This document shows, one piece after another, positions 25,007-33,520 of a stretch of 34,591 nt of DNA (its first letter is position 1; the number at the start of each line of letters is the position of its first letter). Origin of the DNA: Candidatus Sulfotelmatobacter sp. GTDB taxonomy: Bacteria; Acidobacteriota; Terriglobia; Terriglobales; Acidobacteriaceae. The notes beneath the pieces were generated by a model. It saw only the letters and a list, made by a program, of their open reading frames with translations. It did no database searches and had not been told where the DNA came from. The translations under genes and the position numbers were made by a program. The DNA lies in the NCBI GenBank assembly GCA_030038255.1, contig JASHPH010000110.1:1-34591 (forward strand), given 5' to 3'.

Positions 25007-25303
25007 CTACATCATCGCGGAATGGCGCCACCTGGCATGGAGCAAGACCAGCACGCCGAGGGCACAAATCTCCACCGGGCTTGGCGGATAGAGTTGAAGC
25101 TGCCAGGGGCTAACGCGGTCGAAGATCACCTCGTGCACCGCCCAGATCGCCCCGCAAGCGACGATCAAAGCCCCAAAACCTTCTTCGCCGCGCGTTCTCA
25201 CGGAATGATGCTGGGCACGCTGTTTGTTTTCAGGCCCGTGGATCGCCGGATAGGCGATGCGCGGTTGGTTGACGTAGCCTTCCCGTTCCTCGTCGCAGTC
25301 CAT
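25007..25303 (-). CDS. hypothetical small membrane protein, 98 aa
   Basis: An unrecognised product. The first 40 residues are hydrophilic (CDEEREGYVNQPRIAYP), followed by two hydrophobic segments: about 43-60 (FGALIVACGAIWAVHEVIF) and 76-90 (VEICALGVLVLLHARW). That suggests a two-helix hairpin in the membrane. GGAG stands eight bases ahead of ATG 25303, supporting translation. It converges with the M24 peptidase gene 76 bases away. It could be a chance frame, but the ribosome site, the hydrophobic pattern and the absence of any competing gene argue that it is real. Confidence 0.55.
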   Translation of the reverse strand: MDCDEEREGYVNQPRIAYPAIHGPENKQRAQHHSVRTRGEEGFGALIVACGAIWAVHEVIFDRVSPWQLQLYPPSPVEICALGVLVLLHARWRHSAMM

Positions 25304-25364
25304 GGAATTGCTCCAAGCTTAGACTCCTGCTGTTCCTAAAAATGCCACAGAATTGCCCGGGCCG

Positions 25365-25394
25365 CTTCGTTACTTGCGTAACGAAGGTCTTTTT
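25365..25394 (+). terminator. stem-loop plus T-run, plus-strand orientation
   Basis: A perfect 9-bp stem (CTTCGTTAC at 25365-25373, GTAACGAAG at 25378-25386) with loop TTGC is followed by GTCTTTTT. It reads as a rho-independent terminator for plus-strand transcripts. The nearest plus-strand gene ends 435 bases upstream, with a minus-strand gene in between, so it may end an antisense or small RNA. Confidence 0.6.
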
Positions 25395-25464
25395 GTCCCC
25401 GATCCGAGAATGGCAGCAGCAGGCTGCCGACGGATTGGCTCAGGCTCACGCGCGGAGTCCCCAT

Positions 25465-26358
25465 CTACCAGCGCAGCGCGCTCAAGTAATCGTAGCTCGT
25501 CTTGATGCTTTGGAACGGTTGCTTGGGATGGTCGTGCTCGACGATGTAGTGCTTGATCCCGGCCTTCTCGGACTGCGCGAATATCTTTTTCCAGTCGATG
25601 ATGCCGCTGCCTACTTCGGTCATGTCGGCGGTGTCGCCGAAGTTTTGCGCTCCGCCCGCGGTGACTTTCGGCAGGCTCTTGAGGTCCTTCACGTGTACCA
25701 GCGGGAATCGCCCGGGATAGTGGTCGAAATACTCGAGGGGATCGCTGCCGCCCGCAGTGATCCAACACAGATCCATTTCCATCTTCACCAGGCTCGGATC
25801 ACAAGCAGCCAGCAACATGTCGTAAGGGCGTTTGCCATTCAACGGTAGGAACTCGAACCAGTGATTGTGATAAGCGAACTGAACGCCGGCTTTCTCACTG
25901 GCTTCTCCGGCCCGGTTGAAAGTATCAGCAGCACGTTTCCAGTCGTCCTCCGTTTTCCGCAGTTCTTCCGGGATCCACGGGTTGACGATATAGCTCTGCC
26001 CGATGATCTTGGCGGATTCAATCTGGCCGGGCCATTTATTCGGCGCAAGCAAGTCGTAGTCAACGTGGCATGCGGGCGATGCGAGATCGTTCTTGTCGAG
26101 AACTGCGCGGACTTGTTGCGGCGTGCGGCCGAAGTATCCTGCGAATTCGACTTCCTTGTATCCGATGGAAGCGACTTTGGCGAGGGTACCGTCAAAGTCC
26201 ATTTTCATTTTGTCCCGCACGGTATAAAGCTGCAGGCCTATTCTCCCGATCTTGTGATCGTCGATGGCCCACCCCAATTTCAGGCTCATCAGCGAAGCGG
26301 CGCTCAGAGCGGTTGCAGTTTGGAGAAATCTGCGGCGGTTCATGGCATGAAAACTCAA
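25465..26358 (-). CDS. Tat-exported sugar phosphate isomerase/epimerase-like protein (AP endonuclease 2 family)
   Basis: A 297-residue TIM-barrel protein of the xylose-isomerase-like superfamily. The N-terminal NRRRFLQTATALSAAS is a twin-arginine signal. Then come IGLQLYTVRDKM, GYKEVEFAGYFG, FAYHNHWFEF, EMDLCWITAGGSDP and PLVHVKDL, with His, Glu and Asp residues where the family binds a divalent metal. Exported members are frequent in Acidobacteria and Planctomycetes and presumably act on sugars; the substrate is unknown. I place the start at TTG 26358 because AGGAGG stands six bases ahead. ATG 26343, five codons in, is the alternative and gives a cleaner Tat leader. The gene stands alone on the minus strand. 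Confidence 0.88.
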   Translation of the reverse strand: MSFHAMNRRRFLQTATALSAASLMSLKLGWAIDDHKIGRIGLQLYTVRDKMKMDFDGTLAKVASIGYKEVEFAGYFGRTPQQVRAVLDKNDLASPACHVDYDLLAPNKWPGQIESAKIIGQSYIVNPWIPEELRKTEDDWKRAADTFNRAGEASEKAGVQFAYHNHWFEFLPLNGKRPYDMLLAACDPSLVKMEMDLCWITAGGSDPLEYFDHYPGRFPLVHVKDLKSLPKVTAGGAQNFGDTADMTEVGSGIIDWKKIFAQSEKAGIKHYIVEHDHPKQPFQSIKTSYDYLSALRW

Positions 26359-26459
26359 ACTGGTCCTCCTCCGATTTTGCACCGGCGGATTCTTCTGATG
26401 ATCGAGCTGAAGTCGCGAGTATTATACGCAAGCGGCAGCCTGACCTGAGCAGCCAGGAC

Positions 26460-27002
26460 TTATGACTTCACCACTTCCAGATTGTTGGTCACAGAGAAAA
26501 CTCCGGGCACGCTATTGGCTCGCAGGTTGACCATATTCTTGTCACTTTCGCTGTCCACCACCCCTTCGAGCGTTACGTGGCCGTTCTTGACGACGATGTG
26601 GATCGACTTCTGCACGCCGAGCGCATATCTCTGCAGCGGAGGATATCGGTAGATCGCTCGAAATAGCCGCCGGCGAAGGCCGGCGTCCATGGGAGACGGG
26701 GGAAGAACTTCGATCTGGTTGTCCACGTGCTCGACGCCCTCGATGTGCTTGACCGCATTCTCGGCATCGGACCGGGTTACCGGCCGCACTACCTGTCCCA
26801 GCAACGTGACGTCGTAGCCGTTCACTTTGTAACTCAGATTGTCGAACACGCCGTAGTAGGGAAGCATCAGGATCTCGTGGCGCACCTGCTTGATGATGCG
26901 CTCCTCGGCCTTGGCAGTAGGTTGCTCGCGTTGCGCGTCTTGGGCAAAACATAAAACTCCGAGAGCGAACACGCTGACGCAACAGAGCAGTCGAGTTTTC
27001 AT
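26460..27002 (-). CDS. secreted protein with two BON domains
   Basis: A 180-residue exported protein. The signal peptide KTRLLCCVSVFALGVLCFAQ is followed by two BON domains. The first covers about residues 37-100, with DVTLLGQVVRPVTRSDAENA and VEHVDNQIEVLP. The second covers about residues 105-178, with IHIVVKNGHVTLEGVVDS and NLEVVKS. BON domains are thought to contact phospholipid or other envelope components and occur in OsmY-like periplasmic stress proteins. The first domain has an unusual insertion, PYYGVFDNLSYKVN, in place of the usual short helix. The start ATG 27002 has GAGAGG about nine bases upstream. Role: envelope maintenance, by inference only. Confidence 0.85.
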   Translation of the reverse strand: MKTRLLCCVSVFALGVLCFAQDAQREQPTAKAEERIIKQVRHEILMLPYYGVFDNLSYKVNGYDVTLLGQVVRPVTRSDAENAVKHIEGVEHVDNQIEVLPPSPMDAGLRRRLFRAIYRYPPLQRYALGVQKSIHIVVKNGHVTLEGVVDSESDKNMVNLRANSVPGVFSVTNNLEVVKS

Positions 27003-27148
27003 AGACTCAATCCTCTCTTTTGGCAATGCCCCAGGGGTTGGTTGAGCCAGTCTACTCCTGCGGGGCACTCAATTTCGAACGGCGCAAACTGATTAACAGT
27101 GGGGAAAGCTCCAGGTGTGGACGGCAAGGAAGCTGAGCACAGAAGAGA

Positions 27149-27201
27149 TCCGGTGCAGAGAGCGGACCGAGGAGGTTTGACAGTCCCTCGCCCGCACCGG
27201 A
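27149..27201 (-). repeat. inverted repeat, 8-bp arms, downstream of repeat-protein gene
   Basis: Arms TCCGGTGC (27149-27156) and GCACCGGA (27194-27201) enclose 37 bases that could themselves pair in part (CGAGG near 27168 with CCTCG near 27186). It lies just after the stop of the 201-residue protein gene (minus strand). On that strand a TCTCTTCT stretch follows, so it could be a weak terminator. Confidence 0.35.
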
Positions 27202-27213
27202 CTTAGCGAGAAC

Positions 27214-27819
27214 CTAGGCTGACACGCTGACTCCACTATTCTGCGTCTGTGACAGCGTGTTGTTGAACAGGTTAAGCACAATCTGTTCATTGCTGTTGGG
27301 ATTCAGGTTGAACGTGAGTTGCTGCGGGTTCTGACTCTCCGGGTTCGACGCACTGACGGTGACCTGCTCCGTCCCACTCGTAGCGCTGTTCAGGTTAATG
27401 GTGATCTGCTCGCCGGCCGGCTCGTTGCCCAGGTTCAAAATGATTTCCGGCCCACCGGGGTTCGCGACCGTGGGACTGCCTGGGCCACTTGAAGGCGACA
27501 GCGGCTGAATCGCCGTCGGCCCGTGGAAGGTAGCCTCCAGTTGTGCGAAGGCTTGCTGCGCGTCGGCCAGATTGCCCGCCTGCAGGGCTTGACCGATCGC
27601 ATTGAAGTCCTGCTGGCGATTGCTGAGGTAGAACACATCGCCGTTGGCAAACGGGCCGTTCTGCCCCAGAGTCTGAATCGCGTTGAATTCCGTTTGCGCA
27701 TCGGTGAGGTCGCCTGACTGCAGATCCTGACCCAGTTGCTGCAGGTCGCTTCGTCGCTGTTGAAAGTACGCTTGCAGTTCCTGGTACAGGGAACCGCTGG
27801 AAACCGCTGCCGTTGACAT
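27214..27819 (-). CDS. hypothetical protein with tandem helical units and beta-repeat tail, 201 aa
   Basis: An unrecognised product with clear internal structure. Residues about 12-95 contain two copies of a helical unit (LGQDLQSGDLTDAQTEFNAI and IGQALQAGNLADAQQAFAQL) about 45 residues apart, joined by GPFANGDVFYLSNRQQDF. After a Pro/Ser/Gly linker, residues about 125-195 alternate hydrophobic and polar residues in strands (EIILNLGN, EQITINLN, EQVTVSAS, QQLTFNLNP, EQIVLNLFN). It is rich in Gln, Asn and Ser, has no Cys and has no signal peptide. AGGAG stands seven bases ahead of ATG 27819. A possible promoter is TTGTCC (27928-27923) with TATTTT (27906-27901) at 16-bp spacing. I recall similar unannotated proteins in Acidobacteria. 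Confidence 0.75.
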   Translation of the reverse strand: MSTAAVSSGSLYQELQAYFQQRRSDLQQLGQDLQSGDLTDAQTEFNAIQTLGQNGPFANGDVFYLSNRQQDFNAIGQALQAGNLADAQQAFAQLEATFHGPTAIQPLSPSSGPGSPTVANPGGPEIILNLGNEPAGEQITINLNSATSGTEQVTVSASNPESQNPQQLTFNLNPNSNEQIVLNLFNNTLSQTQNSGVSVSA

Positions 27820-27977
27820 AAGTCGCTCCTAACCAGCTTTCTTTAAGCCAGAGGTCACAGAACCGTCTTGCAATCCGATGTCCTGATCGGCAGAGCGAGG
27901 AAAATACTTTAGAGCGGGCAACGGACAAGAAATTCTTAATTCTTCCTCGGACACAGATTGCCGGCATGAACTCTTTC

Positions 27978-28643
27978 TCACTTCTTCGCGGCGCGAAGGG
28001 TAAGGAGCAAGTCGGGCCCGGAATTCACCACGCGTATGTCGGAACAATTCTTCAGAATCCAGTCCGCGCCGGCTGCACGCAGCGCCGGCTCCTGATCCGT
28101 GGTCGTGAAAGCGATCACTTTCGTCCCGGCCGCCTTGCCCGCGCGGATGCCAGCGGGAACATCCTCCAGTACAACGCAATCAGCAGGAGGAAGCCCCAGA
28201 CAGGATGCGGCTTTCAGATAAGGCTCGGGATCCGGCTTGCCGTGAGTAATATCGTCGGCAGTAATCAGCTTCTCCGGAAACGGCAGAGCCGCAGCTCGCA
28301 TGCGGACCTGCGCCAGCGCTCGGGTGCACGAAGTCACGATCGTCCAGCGATCCGTGGGCAGGCTGCGCAGCAGCTCGAGCGCTCCAGGCAGCGGAACAAT
28401 ACCCTGCACGTCTTCGATCTCGCGCCGTTCGACCTTGCGATTCTCCGCTTCGTGATCCGCATGAGGAAGAAATTCGCGAACGGTCGCCAGACTGGGACGT
28501 CCGTGAGCATGGGCCACGACTTCACGCGGGTTGAAGCCATGTTCCAGTGCCCAGCGGCGCCACACGCGGGTTACCGCCGGAGTGGAGTCGATGAGCACTC
28601 CATCCAGGTCGAACAGCAGGGCGGCACAGTGCAGTTGAGTCAT
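27978..28643 (-). CDS. HAD-superfamily phosphatase (beta-phosphoglucomutase/sugar phosphatase-like)
   Basis: A 221-residue HAD hydrolase with all four motifs: FDLDGVLID (nucleophile Asp and general acid Asp), VTSCTRA (motif II Ser/Thr), KPDPEPYLKAA (motif III Lys) and VLEDVPAGIRAGKAAG (motif IV acidic residues). The alpha-helical cap between motifs I and II places it in subclass I with sugar phosphatases, phosphoglycolate phosphatase and beta-phosphoglucomutase. The substrate cannot be told. I chose ATG 28643; ATG 28664 would add seven basic residues, and neither has a good ribosome site. It is divergent from the 132-residue unknown gene across 127 bases. Confidence 0.9.
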   Translation of the reverse strand: MTQLHCAALLFDLDGVLIDSTPAVTRVWRRWALEHGFNPREVVAHAHGRPSLATVREFLPHADHEAENRKVERREIEDVQGIVPLPGALELLRSLPTDRWTIVTSCTRALAQVRMRAAALPFPEKLITADDITHGKPDPEPYLKAASCLGLPPADCVVLEDVPAGIRAGKAAGTKVIAFTTTDQEPALRAAGADWILKNCSDIRVVNSGPDLLLTLRAAKK

Positions 28644-28770
28644 CTTGAATTGGCGTCGTTTCATTCTAAAGGCAGGCCATTCAAGCTTTTCGGGAGATGG
28701 CCGATTTAGAACCGTACAGTGAATCGGACAAGAAGTGATCGCGCCAAAAGCAATCGAACGTAGTGATCGC

Positions 28771-29169
28771 ATGAATACGAATCAAGCCGACAGCGCGCCC
28801 ATTGCAGAGCGCCTTCAGAGGGCCACCGAAGAACTGAAGACCCTGGAGCAATTGATCGTTTCTGGCGACTTTGCTCCGCGCTTGCTCGCCGATTTCCGCA
28901 ACGCCGTGGACAGCATCCGTCAGACCGCGCGGGTGGTTCAAATGTGGGTCGGGCTGCAACAGCAGCAGCGTGATCCGTATGCTGCGATCACCACGCTGTC
29001 AGAAGACAGAGTTCGCCGGGCCACGCAAATCGCAAAAGATCTTACGATCGATCTACAGTCTCTCGAAGTCGACTTCGGTACCGAGGGGCTAGCAGAACTC
29101 TTTCAGGCGATTGAGATTCTTCACGAGCGTATGCTGCCGTTATTCAGAGCCGGCGATCACCGATTTTGA
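28771..29169 (+). CDS. hypothetical helical protein, 132 aa
   Basis: I do not recognise it. The product appears almost entirely alpha-helical: ERLQRATEELKTLEQLIVSG, DFRNAVDSIRQTARVVQMWV, and a last part with TEGLAELFQAIEILHERMLP. There is no Cys, signal peptide or membrane helix. A soluble helical bundle is the simplest reading. The start ATG 28771 lacks a good ribosome site; the frame is open to 28735. The direct repeat GTGATCGC occurs at about 28736 and 28763, just ahead of the start. It is divergent from the HAD gene and convergent with the Crp/Fnr gene, with 152 bases between stops. Codon use matches the neighbours. Confidence 0.65.
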   Translation: MNTNQADSAPIAERLQRATEELKTLEQLIVSGDFAPRLLADFRNAVDSIRQTARVVQMWVGLQQQQRDPYAAITTLSEDRVRRATQIAKDLTIDLQSLEVDFGTEGLAELFQAIEILHERMLPLFRAGDHRF

Positions 29170-29321
29170 AGTCGGCGGAGTTCGCGGTTCCGGAGCGGAG
29201 AAAAGTTCTCTGTTCTTCTACATCGAGAGCAAATTCTTCCCGGAAAACACGATCAGCGCGGCGAACGCAATTCTCGCCGCGCCAACACTTCCTGCCCCCG
29301 CACTCAACGACCGCCTGCAAA

Positions 29322-30041
29322 TCAGGACTGAACGATCTTTTCCAGCGCGACCCGATTGCGGATGACCAAAGTCGATCCCTTCAGCGCCAGCAACTGTTTC
29401 TTCTTGAATTCCGAAAACAGCCGGCTCACCGTCTCCCGCGTTGTCCCGATAATTTCCGCGATCTCCTCGTGGGTCAGGGTCAGCTTGACTTGCGAAGAAC
29501 CGTCGGTTTGCGTTGTCTTCGTCGACCACGAGAGCAGCAGTTTGGCAAACTTTTCCGACGGCGAAGTCGCCAGTCCCAGCGTGCGGATCTCCTCGTACGC
29601 AGTGTAGTAGTTGCGGCTCAACTGCTCGGCCACGCGCAAAGCGACTTCCCCATGCTCCTTGAGAAACTGCAACAACGAGTCGCGCGGAATAAAGTTGGCC
29701 TGCCCCGGCTCCATCATCTCGGCCGTCACTTCATACGGACGGTTGGAGATCACGGCATTCAAACCGAGAACGTCGCCGCCCTCGGAGAGTTTCGTGATGA
29801 TGGTTTTACCTTCGCGGGAACTGGTGGAAAGTTTTGCCTTCCCGGTGCAGAGCAGAAAAACTCCGCGCGGTTGCTGCCCTTCAATGAAGAGCATGGCACC
29901 CTTGGGATAGACAGCGGTGGATTTGATTTCGTTCAGACGCTGACCGGCGTGAACGGAGAGGTTACAAAAAAGATGTTCCTCCCGCACCGGGCAGGTAAGG
30001 CAATTATCAAGAATATTTAGTCCATAAGGAGCGCGCATCAC
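29322..30041 (-). CDS. Crp/Fnr-family transcriptional regulator with N-terminal cysteines
   Basis: A 239-residue regulator. The N-terminus contains CLTCPVREEHLFC (Cys14, Cys17, Cys26) and a fourth Cys65 in FLLCTGKAK, so a redox-sensing iron-sulfur cluster is possible. The C-x2-C-x8-C spacing and the place of the fourth Cys differ from E. coli FNR. A cyclic-nucleotide-binding-type beta barrel (about 40-130), a dimerisation helix and a winged helix follow. The recognition helix is GTTRETVSRLFSEF: Glu-x-x-Ser-Arg is the FNR pattern, predicting TTGAT or GTGAT half-sites. A perfect GTGAT-N4-ATCAC lies 41 bases upstream of its start codon. It is divergent from the acyl-CoA synthetase/GNAT gene. Confidence 0.92.
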   Translation of the reverse strand: MMRAPYGLNILDNCLTCPVREEHLFCNLSVHAGQRLNEIKSTAVYPKGAMLFIEGQQPRGVFLLCTGKAKLSTSSREGKTIITKLSEGGDVLGLNAVISNRPYEVTAEMMEPGQANFIPRDSLLQFLKEHGEVALRVAEQLSRNYYTAYEEIRTLGLATSPSEKFAKLLLSWSTKTTQTDGSSQVKLTLTHEEIAEIIGTTRETVSRLFSEFKKKQLLALKGSTLVIRNRVALEKIVQS

Positions 30042-30081
30042 GCACCTCCCTCGGGCTCATTGTAGCATCGGATTTGCGCGT

Positions 30082-30095
30082 GTGATCACCATCAC
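30082..30095. promoter_or_regulatory. FNR/CRP-type palindrome in the divergent promoter region
   Basis: GTGATCACCATCAC is a perfect 5-bp inverted repeat with 4-base spacer, the architecture of FNR sites (TTGAT-N4-ATCAA) with G/C ends. It lies 41 bases before the crp/fnr start codon and about 190 before the divergent synthetase. Additional GTGAT half-sites stand at 30104 and 30148. Autoregulation is inferred. Confidence 0.6.
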
Positions 30096-30286
30096 CGACG
30101 CCTGTGATTTGAGCGCTATACGCGCACAGACAGCTGTAGAAAACTCTGTGATCATAGGGGCTGTGTAGGTGTAAACCACCCATCCAATTCCGGGAATTCG
30201 ATCAATTCCCATTTCCCATTCGCTGCTCCGCAGCCGGGTGAAGCTATGCAACAATGGGGGCACCCCGGATCGCCGGAGAATTTCAA

Positions 30287-33040
30287 GTGAGTCAGGTATC
30301 CAGCCCCGCCATACGCTCCGTTGTTGACAAGGCCTATCCTGCCGCTCCCCGCGCGCGTGCGGGCCTGGATCATCTCTTCCTTCCTCGATCGGCAGCGGTA
30401 ATCGGGGCCACCGATCGGCCGGGAACGGTCGGCCGCAGCGTGGTTTCGAATTTGCTGGACAGCAAGTTTCCCATCAAAGTCCACGCCGTAAATCCCAGCC
30501 ACGGTGAAGTCCTCGGCATCAAGACGCAAAAAAATATTCGTGACATCGAGGGAGGCGTCGACTTGGCGCTGGTGGTCACGCCGGCCCACACCGTGCCGCA
30601 CATCATCGGAGAGTGCGTGGACGCCGGTGTAAAGTCCGCCGTTGTCATCTCTGCCGGATTCCGCGAGCAAGGACCTGCGGGTGCCGCTCTGGAAGAAGAA
30701 ATTCAGAAACATCTGCGGCGCGGGACTTTGCGCTTGATCGGCCCCAACTGCATGGGCTTCATGATTCCCAGCATTGGATTGAATGCAACCTTCGCTAAGA
30801 CCATGCCAGAAAAAGGCAGCGTCGCTTTTCTCAGCCAGAGCGGCGCGCTGCTGACGGCGATTCTCGACTGGAGCAAGCGCGAGCATGTGGGCTACAGCGC
30901 CATCGTCTCTACCGGTTCCATGCTCGATGTCGGCTGGGGCGATCTCATCTATTACTTCGGCGATGATCCGCATACCAAGAGCATTCTTCTCTACATGGAG
31001 TCGGTAGGAGACGCGCGGTCGTTTCTTTCCGCGGCGCGGGAGATCGCGCTCAGCAAGCCCATCATCGTAATCAAGGCGGGACGCTCGGATGCTGCCTCGC
31101 GCGCAGCCGCGTCGCACACCGGGGCGCTGACCGGAAGCGACGACGTTCTGGATGCTGCGTTCCGGCGCTGCGGCGTGCTGCGCGTGCAGAATATTGCCGA
31201 CCTGTTTTATATGGCTGAGGTGCTCAGCAAGCAGCCGCGCCCGCGTGGCCCGCGCCTCACGATCGTAACCAACGCCGGAGGGCCGGGGGTCCTGGCCACC
31301 GACGCGCTGATCGCGACCGGCGGCAAGCTGACGCAACTCTCATCAGAATCTCTGCAACAACTCGACAGCTTTCTCTCTCCACACTGGAGCCATGGCAATC
31401 CGGTGGACGTGCTGGCCGACACGAATGCGGAGGGCTTCGCCAGGGCGGTCGACATCGTGTCGAAGGATCCAGGAAGCGACGGCTTGCTCGCGGTGATCGC
31501 GCCACAGGGTCTCGCCGATCCCACCCAGGTAGCAGAACGCATGCGGTCTTTCGCCCACAGCTCGGGCAAACCGGTGCTGGCCAGCTGGATGGGCGGTGAC
31601 GGCGTAGCGGAGGGTACGGCGATACTCAATGCCGCCGGCATCCCCACCTTCAACTATCCCGACGCCGCGGCCCGCGCCTTCACTTACATGTGGCGCTACA
31701 CCTATAACCTGCGTGGTCTCTATGAGACTCCGGCGCTGGTAGAAGGACCCGAGGTGTCCACCGAGGCACGCCGCAAGGTCAGGGAGTTCGTGCAAGGAGA
31801 GCGCTCCAACGGCCGGACTCTGCTCAATGAATTCGAATCCAAGCAGTTGTTGGCTAGCTATGGAATTCCCGTGGTCGAGACCCGCGTGGCCGAAAACGAA
31901 GAGCAGGCGGTAGCGCTCGCTGCAGAAATCGGCTATCCCGTCGTACTGAAACTCTTGTCGAACACCATCGCCCACAAAACCGACGTGAATGGTGTCCATC
32001 TCAGGCTGAGGAATGAGGAGCAGGTACGCGCTGCGTTTCGTGCCATTCAGTCTTCGGTTGCACAAAACGTCGGTCCCGAACACTTCTCCGGCGTGACCGT
32101 GCAGCCGCATGTGAAACGCGACGGCTATGAACTCATCCTGGGCAGCAGCGTGGATGCGCAGTTTGGTCCCGTCATTTTGTTTGGCACGGGCGGAGTGATG
32201 GTTGAGGTTTACCGCGACCGCGCGCTGGCGCTGCCGCCGCTGAACACTACTCTGGCGCATCGCTTGATGGAGCAGACAAAGATTTTCTCCGCACTCGAGG
32301 GCGTGGGCGGGCGCCAGCCCGTGAACCTGACCGCCCTCGAAGGTCTGCTCGTGCGTTTCAGCCAGCTTGTGATCGAGCAACCATGGATCAAAGAGATTGA
32401 CATCAATCCTATCCTGGCCACACCGGAACACCTGCTCGCACTCGATGCGCGCATGGTCCTTCATGACGCCGCAGTCCGGCCGGAACAACTGCCGCGGCCG
32501 ACCATCCGGCCATACCCCGCGCAATACATCTGGTCGTGGAAACTCAAAGACGGCACACCGGTCAGGATCCGCCCGATCCGCCCCGAGGACGAGCCGTTCA
32601 TGGTGCAGTTCCACCACACGCTTTCCGAGCGCAGCGTCTACCTGCGCTATTTCTGCTCCCTGAGCCTGAGCACGCGTGTGGAGCACGAACGCTTGGTGAG
32701 AATCTGTTTCGGCAGCTACGAGCGCGGATTCGCCCTGGTCGCCGATCGTACGAACCCGGACACCGGACAGCACGAAATCCTCGGCGTAGCCCGGTTCAGC
32801 GCCATCAACAATGCCGAAGCGGAGGCGGCCGTTCTGGTTTCAGATCGTTGGCAGGGACTTGGCCTGGGAACCGAGTTGCTGGCGAGCGTGGCTCGCGTGG
32901 CACGAGAGGAAAACTTCCAGAGACTTTCCGCGGAGATTCTGCGCGACAACCTGGCAACGCAGGCCATCTTCAAGAAAGTGGGATTCCACCTGCACGCGAT
33001 GGACGATCCCTCTTCTGTGTCAGCTCTTCTGGAGCTTTAG
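30287..33040 (+). CDS. bifunctional acetate-CoA ligase (ADP-forming)-like / GNAT acetyltransferase
   Basis: A 917-residue fusion. Residues about 25-470 form the CoA-binding and ligase domains of ADP-forming acyl-CoA synthetases ([36 protein letters not shown]). [11 protein letters not shown] holds His277, the residue phosphorylated in active enzymes. An ATP-grasp domain follows (about 500-720; [32 protein letters not shown]). Residues about 755-917 are a GNAT domain with the acetyl-CoA loop [12 protein letters not shown]. The architecture is that of the protein lysine acetyltransferase Pat/YfiQ, which in enterobacteria has lost the ligase His. I chose GTG 30287 because GGAG stands eight bases ahead; ATG 30254 would add eleven residues. 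It may make acetyl-CoA, acetylate proteins, or both. Confidence 0.92.
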   Translation: MSQVSSPAIRSVVDKAYPAAPRARAGLDHLFLPRSAAVIGATDRPGTVGRSVVSNLLDSKFPIKVHAVNPSHGEVLGIKTQKNIRDIEGGVDLALVVTPAHTVPHIIGECVDAGVKSAVVISAGFREQGPAGAALEEEIQKHLRRGTLRLIGPNCMGFMIPSIGLNATFAKTMPEKGSVAFLSQSGALLTAILDWSKREHVGYSAIVSTGSMLDVGWGDLIYYFGDDPHTKSILLYMESVGDARSFLSAAREIALSKPIIVIKAGRSDAASRAAASHTGALTGSDDVLDAAFRRCGVLRVQNIADLFYMAEVLSKQPRPRGPRLTIVTNAGGPGVLATDALIATGGKLTQLSSESLQQLDSFLSPHWSHGNPVDVLADTNAEGFARAVDIVSKDPGSDGLLAVIAPQGLADPTQVAERMRSFAHSSGKPVLASWMGGDGVAEGTAILNAAGIPTFNYPDAAARAFTYMWRYTYNLRGLYETPALVEGPEVSTEARRKVREFVQGERSNGRTLLNEFESKQLLASYGIPVVETRVAENEEQAVALAAEIGYPVVLKLLSNTIAHKTDVNGVHLRLRNEEQVRAAFRAIQSSVAQNVGPEHFSGVTVQPHVKRDGYELILGSSVDAQFGPVILFGTGGVMVEVYRDRALALPPLNTTLAHRLMEQTKIFSALEGVGGRQPVNLTALEGLLVRFSQLVIEQPWIKEIDINPILATPEHLLALDARMVLHDAAVRPEQLPRPTIRPYPAQYIWSWKLKDGTPVRIRPIRPEDEPFMVQFHHTLSERSVYLRYFCSLSLSTRVEHERLVRICFGSYERGFALVADRTNPDTGQHEILGVARFSAINNAEAEAAVLVSDRWQGLGLGTELLASVARVAREENFQRLSAEILRDNLATQAIFKKVGFHLHAMDDPSSVSALLEL

Positions 33041-33067
33041 AAGTCGGCCGCGCGTGGAGTCACGCCC

Positions 33068-33520
33068 TTAGACCACCCGTGCCGGTTTGACGATTTCCAG
33101 CTGAGGCTCGAACTTCATCGCCGTTCCGATGGCCCGCGAAACCAGACACAACTTTTCCGCTCGCTTGAGCAAATCGAGCGCGCGCTCCCTCTCATCGGCC
33201 GACGCTATCTTGAGATTGGGCCGTACCACGATCTGCGTAAAAGTCCATCCCCCTTCGCCCTTGCGTACCGTGCCGCTGGCTTCCACCTGCAGGTCGGTGA
33301 AGTTGAACTGTGCCGTTCCCGCGATCGCTCTCAGCGTCGTGGTGTAGCAACCCGCCAGTGCCGCCAGCAAGAGTTCTTCCGGCGTCCACCGGCCCTCGAG
33401 GCCGCCAAATTCGGTTGGTGCTGTGAAGTGTATTGCGTTGGGCGCGGAGTCGGACTTGGCCAGACCCGTCCGTCCGGAAGTCCACCATGCTGCTACTCGA
33501 TATGCGTGCTCGTCATTCAT
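33068..33520 (-). CDS. OsmC/Ohr-family protein
   Basis: A 150-residue OsmC-like protein. The family reduces organic hydroperoxides using two cysteines. Both are present: Cys58 in LAALAGCYTTTLRA, after the typical WTPEELLLA, and Cys125 in AEKLCLVSRAI. Strands FTDLQVEASGTVR and FTQIVVRPNLKI match the fold. It resembles the OsmC branch more than Ohr, though by eye this is not certain. It converges with the synthetase/GNAT gene, with 27 bases between stops, and follows the Cys-rich small protein on the same strand after 124 bases. It may be part of an oxidative or redox response together with the FNR-type regulator nearby; that link is inference. Confidence 0.9.
   Translation of the reverse strand: MNDEHAYRVAAWWTSGRTGLAKSDSAPNAIHFTAPTEFGGLEGRWTPEELLLAALAGCYTTTLRAIAGTAQFNFTDLQVEASGTVRKGEGGWTFTQIVVRPNLKIASADERERALDLLKRAEKLCLVSRAIGTAMKFEPQLEIVKPARVV

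Noticed and set aside
30152..31336. Minus-strand open frame of 394 codons
   Set aside because: Mostly opposite the same synthetase gene; composition rich in Arg/His/Gln without motifs, and no ribosome site.
31343..32773. Minus-strand open frame of 476 codons
   Set aside because: Lies entirely opposite the synthetase/GNAT gene, shows no family motifs, and is typical of antisense frames in GC-rich genes.
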